DNA of 64,000 bases from Maratus speciosus (taxonomy: Eukaryota; Arthropoda; Arachnida; Araneae; Salticidae). Below, in pieces: positions 10,501 to 19,500 of the stretch (positions are counted from its first letter, which is position 1; the number at the start of each line of letters is the position of its first letter). A model generated the notes under the pieces. That model saw only the letters and a list, made by a program, of their open reading frames with translations. It ran no database searches and was not told the DNA's origin. The stretch spans positions 620,875,800-620,939,799 of the forward strand of contig OZ010791.1 in assembly GCA_963932465.1 (NCBI GenBank), written 5' to 3'. Position numbers and translations under genes: made by a program.

Positions 10501-13500
10501 ACTCGGCCGAGATATTTGTATGTACTATGTACACACCAAGGTACATCCAAGTCGGTTCATAAATACGCCTGTTATTACGTGAGAAATATCAGGACGTTTC
10601 AAAATGTCAGCCACGCTAGAAATTCAAAATGCTATAACTCAGCCATTTCTTAAGATATAGACGAAACAAAAACTGCTCCCGAATCTTTTTATCAAGGTCA
10701 AACACATAAGAAGAAAATATTTTTTCAATTTTCAATTTTTGGTACCACATTTCAAATTTAAATTTTTCTTAAAAATTTAAATGGCCGCCATTTTTAAACA
10801 AGATGGCGGGTGAAGCTGGCCAACGAACCCGGTCGAGACATTTGTATGTACTATGTATAAACGAAGTTACATCCAAATCGGTTCATAAATACGCCTTTTA
10901 TCGCGTGACAAATTTCAGGACGTTTCAAAATGTCAGCCACGCTAGAAATTCAAAATGCTATAACTCAGCCATTTTTTAAGATATAGACGAAACAAAAACT
11001 GCTCCGAAATCTTTGTATAAAGATCAAATACATAAGAAAAGAATATTTTTCCATTTTCAGTTTTTTGGTACCACATTTCAAATTTTAAATTTTTAAAAAA
11101 ATTTTAAATGGCCGCCATTTTGTTTCAAAATGGCGGCCATTTAAAATTTTTTTGAAATGGATGAAGCTGGATGAAGCTGGCCAACGATGGCCAGCTGATG
11201 CTGGCTGCAACGATGGCCAGCTGATGGCCAGCTGATGGCCAGCTTTTTGGATGAAGCTGGCCAACGAACTCGGTCGAGAGATTGGTATGTACTATGTACA
11301 CACCGAATTACATCCAAATCGGTTCATAAATACGCCTTTTATCGCGTGACAAAATTCAGGACGTTTCAAAATGTCAGCCACGCTAGAAATTCAAAATGCT
11401 ATAACTCAGCCATTTTTTAAGATATAGACGAAACAAAAACTGCTCCGGAATCTTTGTATAAAGGTCAAATACATAAGAAAAAAATGTTTTTCCATTTTTA
11501 ATTTTTTGGTACCATATTTCAAGTTTTAAATTTTTTTAAAAATTTTAAATGGCCGCCATTTTGAAACAAAACGGCGGATGAAGCTGGCCAACGAACTCGG
11601 TCGAGACATTGGTATATACTATGTACACACCGAATTACATCGAAATCGGTTCATAATTACGGGAGTTACAGTGTGACATAGGTCAGATATATATATATAT
11701 ATATCAATTTTGAACGGAGGGTGGTTTCGGGGTCTGGGGGTCATGATCGATGAAAATATACCAAAATTTTTTGATATCGCTTTCCTCCGAACGGCTGCAA
11801 TAGGTAGCTTTTTTGTAAAGAAAGCTACCTAAAATTGAACCGCCTTCATCCCCCCTTCGCCTTTCGGTATATTTAGAATTGGAGAAAGAAAATAGCCAAA
11901 TAGCCTAAGAGAACAGCTCTTTTTCTAATTAATTTGCAGTCTTTTATTATAGATGAATTTTTTTTATATATTTGTAAATTTTAATGAATTTAATTCAGTT
12001 TTCTTTTTGGATTTTCCGACTGTGAGACATTTTTATGCAAAATCAATATAAATACATATATATTTTTGTATGTAAAGACAAAAAAAAATCTTCATTTGGC
12101 GCCCCCTACGCTTTCTGTTCTGGCGCCCGGGATGTAGAAGGTTGGAGGGCACATGCCCCCCCCCCCCCCCCCAACGCTACGCCTATGATTTCGGGGCCAT
12201 AGAAACAGCAAGCAACTGGGTTTTTTTCCCTTAGATCTTGCCTAGAACAATTGTACAAAATTTTAACTCATACCATTAAATTTATTTTAGCGGCATGTGT
12301 ATTTTTTTTTCTTCTTGTATCTGGCCTAGAACGATGGAACAAAATTTTAACTGATACCATTGAATTTTAGTGGCATGTGTTTTTTTACTGGATCTGGCCT
12401 AGATCAATTGAACAAAATTTTAACTGATATCATTGAATTTTAGTGGCATGTGTTTTTTTTTCCTGGATCTGGTCTACAACAATTGAACAAAATTTTAACT
12501 GGTATCATTGAATTTTAGTGACATGTGTTTTTTTTTCCTGGATCTGGTCTATAACAATTGAACAAAATTTTAACTGATACCACTGAATTTTAGTGGAATG
12601 TGTTTTCTTCCCGGATCTGGTCTACAACAATTAAACAAAATTTTAACTGATATCATTGAATTTTAGTGACATGTGTTTTTTTCCTGGATCTAGTCTACAA
12701 CAATTGCACAAAATTTTAACTGATATCATTGAATTTTAGTGGCATGTGTTTTTTTTCCCTGGATCTGGTCTACTACAATTGAACAAAATTTTAACTGATA
12801 TCATAGAATTTTAGTGTCATGTGTTTTTTTCCTGGATCTAGTCTACAACAATTGCACAAAATTTTAACTGATATCATTGAATTTTAGTGGCATGTGTTTT
12901 TTCCCGGATCTGGTCTACAACAATTGCACAAAATTTTAACTGATATCATTGAATTTTAGTGGCATGTGTTTTTTTTTTTTTTTTTTTTTCCTGGATCTGG
13001 TCTACTACAATTGAACAAAATTTTAACTGATATCATAGAATTTTAGTGTCATGTGTTTTTTTTTCCCCGTTTCAGACGTCGAAAGTCACGAGACAGAGGC
13101 CGATGGCCACAAACCGATCGTCTTCCTGACAGTTTCTTCATTGGCGTCCCATTCTCAAAACCAGCAGGACAGGATGCTGGAACTGAACTGGGACAGGCTG
13201 CCGACGGACTTCGCACAAAAGGACGCCTTTGTACGACTGTACGACAAGGACCCCCTACAAGACTCAGCCGAACCCATCGTTTCTTTCGGACCTCAAAGTT
13301 ACGAAGGGCATTTCAGGTAGGGTAAAACTTGACAATTGTTTATCTTAATTCTGTTTCTCTCATTTTATAAGCTGTAATAGGATGTCTCAAAAATTTAGAT
13401 TCAGACTTTGAGAGGAGATATAAAACACTGCAGCTAAAGGTGGCATTCGGCGAATTGGTTGTTAAATAAGCATTTGTGTTGTGAAAATCAGAAATGTACG

Positions 13501-16500
13501 CTGTTTATTTAAATACTCATCCCTGTGTGCACTAATATTAACGTCGTACGTGTTCTCATTCGTTTAAGGTATGGGTTAAGTTCAAAATTCCCACTACATA
13601 AATACCGCGCATTTTATGGATGTTACGGTATTTCAAACATGATGAGACTTATGTGCATCACTGAAGTGGACTACAACATGGTTTTTAAAGAGTATAAAAT
13701 AAGTAGTATTTATAGTCCGTTTACAGGGACGCACAAAAGAATTCGGTTACAGGTTAGAGGTTAGGGTGGATAATTGCTGGATGTGCTTTTTCTGCACCTA
13801 TTCATTTTTAAACATATTTAATTTTTAATGTATTACGCAGTGTGATATAAATTCAATAGTTCATATACAGAGCTGCACGGAAGAATTTGCACCTATCACC
13901 AGATATGGAGAGAACATTTTGAAAAATAGATTTTTATTGAGTTTTGTGTTTTTTTAATTGCATATTTAAATACCTCATTTAATTGGATGAAAAAATTAAC
14001 TATCATAAAAATATTCTGTTATTGTTGGAAATCTAAGCCTGATGCACAATTTTTCGTTCTTATTAAAAATGATGAAGGTGTACAGGTACAATTTTTGTAG
14101 CTATGAATTAAGCCCGGAATATTTAATATTTTAATTGCATTAATGTTTGCATTGCTGACGAGGCGTAAAGCAAACAGAGTGAAAGAGTGTCCAAGCCGGG
14201 ATTCGAACCCGGTTCATTGCTATAGTGCACCAACTTTTTACCAACTGAAGCAGTCGGACGCTACCCAACCTGGTACCTCTCACTTTCATATGCTGGCAAG
14301 AATGAATCCGCAGCACAATTCTATGGCAGCCTTATCAACACATAAGATTGAGGGGTGCCACAGGGCCGAAACTAGCCTTTTTTGCAGCCGGGGCAAACAT
14401 GGATTTTGGCGCCCCCCCCCCCCTCTTCCGCAAAATATATTTACAAAGAGAATTTTACTAATTTTTTAATAACCGACTTATTTTAAAATTTAAAATATGT
14501 AATACTGAACTACGTAATTTACAATATCGGATCCAAGGGGGAGGTCACGGGGTCATGACCCCACCTCCCTCTGAACACCAACAAATATATTCTAAAGGTC
14601 ATTTTTTTAAAAATGAAATATACAGTAGATTCCCAATTATCCGAGTTCCGCTTAACCGAGTTTCCACTTTAACCGAGTTATTTTCTTCTGATGGGCTGAT
14701 GGCTTCCATTATGATGAAACAGCCATTATAAATGAAGTGTTAGGTGAAGATGAAAAAGCAGTCGTAAAAAGTTAGAACTCTGATTTTTTGGTCAGAATGG
14801 GGGAAAAAATGGCCATATTTTTTTTTTTTTTTAATTATGGCCATTTCCCCCTCATTTTGACCAGAAAATCAGAGTTCTAACTTTTTACGACTGCTTTTTC
14901 ATCTTCACCTAACACTTCACTTATAATGGCTGTTTCATAATAATGGAAGCCATCAGTCCATCAGAAGAAAATGATCCATTCCAAAGGTCTAATCGTTCAT
15001 TTGGCGCCCCGTTGCTCTGGCGCCCGGGGCACATGCCCCTCTGCCCCCCCCTTACTTTCGGCCCTGGGTGCCAGACTGGGTATCATCCGAGTGGTTCAGT
15101 TGGTAGAAAGTTTGTGCGCTATACCAATGACCTGGGTTCGAGTCCCAGCTTAGACACTCTTTCACTCTGTTGGCTATACGCCTAGTTAGCAATGGAAAAT
15201 CCCTGTAATTAAAATATTAAATATAATGAAGGCCTTTTTACGAAATTTTGAACAGACTTTGTTTTATATAAAACTCGATGACATTCATAAAAATCGTTGG
15301 AAGAACAGAGCAACTTTATTACCATTCGTCTTACTTTGTATTCTACAATTTTAAACTTTAACATAAAATTTGCGGCAGAATTATTGTATTTATTTACATG
15401 ATTTCTGTTATCTCTCCCATTTTTGAAATAATTTTTTAGAAATGAAAAAGAATCGTGTAAATCTATAGGATGCATGCAAAATATCGCCCTGCTCTTACGT
15501 TCGTATTCACCAACCGCAATTGCCGGTTAAGCGCGAAAACCTCGATCGAACGTTCAAATGGTATTCACCATTAACCGGATTGTATCTGATAACGACCAAA
15601 GTCTAATCAGACTAATGGTGAATACCATTTGAGCAGTAGACCGAGGTTTCCGCACTTAACCGACAACTGAGGTAGATCGTGTTTTTTTCCGTTGTTGTGC
15701 TATTATTTAACGAATCATTTTATTTTGTGAATGATTAATATCATATGTAACGCACTGCCATAGCAATAATCAATAATATGACTATACCATTTAAAATTCC
15801 CCTATAATTATTATTTCTTTTCAACAGGACATCGATACGATTCCCTGAACAAAACTTCTCGATGCACAACCTGACCAATGACTGTCTCAATTTCTGGATA
15901 GCGTACGCGCAGAACGACGAAATCCTGTCGACCAACTGCATAAGAGCTCGGCCGAACTGGATGCACCAAGCCCGTTCCGTGATCGGAAATTTCTCTCTGA
16001 TGGACTTGATGATACCTGGTACCCATAACGCGGGGGCGTACGCAGCGTTTGACAAAATCGAAGACACAATATTTAACAGGTATTGGATTATAGTACTGCT
16101 CTTCATATCGTTTAAAAGAAATGTTTTCAACCGCTCAGCAACATAAAACGTTAAGACACATTTACGGACTCACTTTTAACCCCTCAAGGCTGCTAGTCAC
16201 TCACAGTCCAAGAGCCGACAGCACAAAAACCTGTGTTATCAAGCACAAGAAAAAAACTTTTATTTTATGGAAGAGTAGAAGTAGGGGAATCCAATAATCC
16301 ATGTCTGCTCGAAGTGAAGTGGTGCATAAGGCAAAAATTAATACCACCTGTGGTTGACTTTGACTCGTAGGTTTATCATTGTGTTTGACCTACAAACAAA
16401 GGTTTGAAAACATGGAGGATAGTTGTAGTACAAACACAATGATAAACCTATGAGTCAACCACTGGTGGTATTCATTTTTGGCTTATGCACCACTTCACTT

Positions 16501-19500
16501 CCGTCAGACATGGATCATTAGATTCCCCTACTTCTGCTCTCCCATAAAATAAAGGTTTTTTCTTGTGCTTGATAACATAGGTTTTTGTGCTGTCGGCTCT
16601 TGGACTATCAGCTTCCGAATTTCCCTCACTAATGTTAAGTCTATGTTCGTTTGATGAAATCGTCTATTTAAAATATCTCCTCGGGGAATTGATATTTTAA
16701 ACTCCTTTTCTTCTGTGTACTCTTCTTAAAGGACGTCTCCTTTTTACTTTCTTCTATCTTTACAAGAAAAAAGTATTGGATTCGTGAAAATTTTCGACTC
16801 CCGGTTTTCGACGGATTTACACGTTTTAGAATGCCCAGAACACGATTTGATGGTTTTTAGAAAATGTCTGTCTGTGAGTCTGTCTGTCACTCCGTCACTC
16901 TGTCACTCTGTCACTCTGTCTGTGAGTCTGTATGTGACAAAAATTTTGTGGGCGCTCTATCTCAAGAACTAATGCACAGAATTTCACAAAACTTATTATT
17001 TAGTTATACCATGATATAAACTAGACCTGATTAGTTTTTGGTGAAAATCGCCCAACAGGTGGCGCTGCTATGCGGCATTTTTCACGATTTCTGCAATAGC
17101 TATATCTCAAGAACTACTGCACGGATTTTCATAAAACTTCAGATTCAGTTAGTCCAGGATATAGTTTGGTGCTGATTACTTTTTTGTGAAAATCGCCCAA
17201 CAGGTGGCGCTGCTATGCTGCATTATTCATGATTATCGCAATAGCTCTAACTCAAGAAAAAATGCACGAATTTTCATCAAACTTCAGATTTCGTTAGTCA
17301 TTGATATAAATTAGTGCTGTTTAATTTTTGGTGTAAATCGCCCAACAGGCGGCGCTGCTGTGCTGCATTTTCACGATTTTCGCAAGAGCTGTATCTCAAG
17401 AACTATTGCACGGATTTTCATCAAACTTCAGATTTAGTTAGTCCTTGACATGAATTGACGTGTAAATTAGTGCTGTTTAATTTTTGGTGTAAATCGCTCA
17501 ACAGGTGGCGCTGCTATGCTGTATTTTTTGCGATTTCCGCAATAGCTTTATCTCAAGAACTGACGCTTAGATTTTCAACAAACTTCAGATTCAGGTATAC
17601 CTTGATATCATTTAGTGCTGTTTATTTTTAGTGTAAATCGCTCAACAGGTGGCGCTGCTATGCTACATTTTTCAGAATTCCCGCTGTAGCTCTATCTCAA
17701 GAACTAATGCACGAATTTTCATCAAACTTCAAATTCAGATATACTTTGATATGAATTGGTGCTAAATTCTTGTAATTTCTTGTACTATTTAAATGATTTA
17801 ATTGACGTGATTTATATAGAAGAAAGTTTTGTGATGGCTACAACATACTAGTTTTCTTAGTTCTCAAAATATTTCTAAAATATAGACTTCATTTGATAGG
17901 AAGTGTTAAAATCTTTCTCCCAGTTCGTCAACTTTTAACACATAAAATATTAAATGAAGCAGAGATTTTAGAAATATTTTGACAATTAAGAAAAAGAGAA
18001 ACATATTTTAAGAAGGGTACAAAGAAAAAAGCAATTAAAAACGCAAATTTCCTGAGGAGATATTTCAAATAGGAGAATGCATCAAACGACCATAGACTTA
18101 GAACTAGCGAAGGGAATTCGGAAACGGACTGACTGGCAGCCTTACCCGTCGCGTCCGATAAGTGTAGGCTACTTCTTTTATTATTATTCAGATTGTTTGA
18201 TTGTCACCACTTTCTTGAATTAGAAATATTCACCTTATTTGATGGCAGATAAAATGATACGAGAATAAACCCAATTACACTATTTTAACAAACTGGTGGA
18301 AATTAAAAACAATCTGATTTTTTTTTTTTTTTTTTAAGCAGCCCACACTGCCCGTGAAAACCATGGGGACGATAATTAAGGGGTTAAACCTAAAAGCATG
18401 ACACTTGCAGATATCATTATTAGAGTGATTTAGAATCGACCTTTTTCTCGTTTTTTGATAAATGAATTACATCTTGAGATATAAGCGATTGTTGTCTGAT
18501 GACAGCAGTTTTTTTTTCCATTTCCCGCTCTGTCACGTCTGGAAATTCCGTCCAAAATGCCAATTTTGATAGCATTTTCTGAAAGATCGTCTTGCTTTAC
18601 CAAAAAATGAAAAAAAAAAAGTCTGTTCGATGATGTAATTTCTGTATAAGAACAGCTGCCAATTTCATGCATTTGCGAGCAAAAGTGTATTCAGAAATGT
18701 GTCAGAAAGTAGAAAGGTGTATTTTGAGAAGTACCTTAACCAGATTATTATTTTGAGTCCTTGGCGTTCAACCCTTAAATTCGCGATATTTTATTTTGTT
18801 TCGAAAAAATTATATATGATACTCTGCAAGGATTATTACACAGGAAAAATAATGAAAAAAATCAGAGATACATTTTTCATATAATACGTCAATCTTTTCT
18901 TCTGTTGCACATCTGCAATACAACTAAAAACTACTGTCGTGTGGATGTTTTACGCTAAAATAATGCAAATTAGTAAATACTTTAATAAGTATGTCTCCAA
19001 ATACCTTACTTTATGTATTTATTTATTTTATAAACCTTAACCTTTAACCCTTTAATTCCCATAATAGAATACGTTCTAGAAATTACGTAGTTCAGAGAAT
19101 CTGACTTTACCCCAGAAAGTTTCAATGGTTAATTTCGCTTTATTTAAATACGGAATATCTGTTTTTTAATTAAAGCAAATATTGCTACTTTAATTTTCTG
19201 GTGTGAATTAGGTATAAGCGAATAACAAAAATCTATTAAATTCAAAACAGTGTTGTTTGTATATATGCAAAGCTGCGCACTAAAGGGTTAAGTTTTTATT
19301 GTTGTAGTAATTGAATAGGTGAATTATTGTCGGTAAATGTTTGGACTTTATCAAGATTGTTATGTGCACTCTATTTTATTGCTTCATGTAGTGCAAGAGC
19401 TGTAGCCTAAAATATAGGATTATTCTCTTTAAGTCTGTCGTATAATAAGCATAAATGAAAGAATAGTTATAATAAACTGTATAAGCAAACGATATTGCAT

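Larger units (their letters stand above)
4663..12187. mobile_element. 7.5-kb hAT-type composite element
   Basis: The left end reads CATAGGCGTAGCGTG. The right end is its inverted partner CAACGCTACGCCTATG. The flanks carry the identical 8-bp sequence ATTTCGGG at 4655-4662 and 12188-12195. Eight-base target duplications with short imperfect termini are diagnostic of hAT transposons. No transposase frame is seen, so the unit is non-autonomous. The interior is mostly tandem arrays plus a nested SINE (5868-6103) and a nested hAT (8133-9126). Two other hAT-like termini, at 5166 and 5398, suggest repeated insertion or rearrangement. Its large size without coding sequence is unusual. The whole unit sits in intron 1 of the PLC gene. 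Confidence 0.82.
16183..18140. mobile_element. 2-kb element with long imperfect inverted ends in intron 3
   Basis: The segment AAGGCTGCTAGTCA (about 16184) and 16612-16760 (with AAGTCTATG, CGTTTGATG, AAATATCTCCTC) are matched in reverse complement at about 17960-18150 (GAGGAGATATTT, CATCAAACGACCATAGACTT, GGCAGCCTT). The left arm is split by a separate foldback insertion (16200-16607). Between the arms are a tandem array and another hairpin (about 17855-17990). No transposase frame. The exact ends and target duplication are unresolved. Confidence 0.7.

Noticed and set aside
9480..11690. CRISPR-like or regulatory repeat array
   Set aside because: Units of 327 bp are contiguous and have no unique spacers; a eukaryotic tandem repeat.
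12226..13068. CRISPR array
   Set aside because: The 72-bp units are head to tail with no spacer diversity, within a spliced eukaryotic gene.
13525..13764. Extra coding exon in intron 2
   Set aside because: No acceptor and donor pair keeps frame, and including it would interrupt the seamless exon 2 to exon 3 junction in the beta-rich region.
18430..18672. Minus-strand frame of 80 codons in intron 3
   Set aside because: Low similarity to anything known, and part of the sequence is a dispersed repeat also found after the gene.
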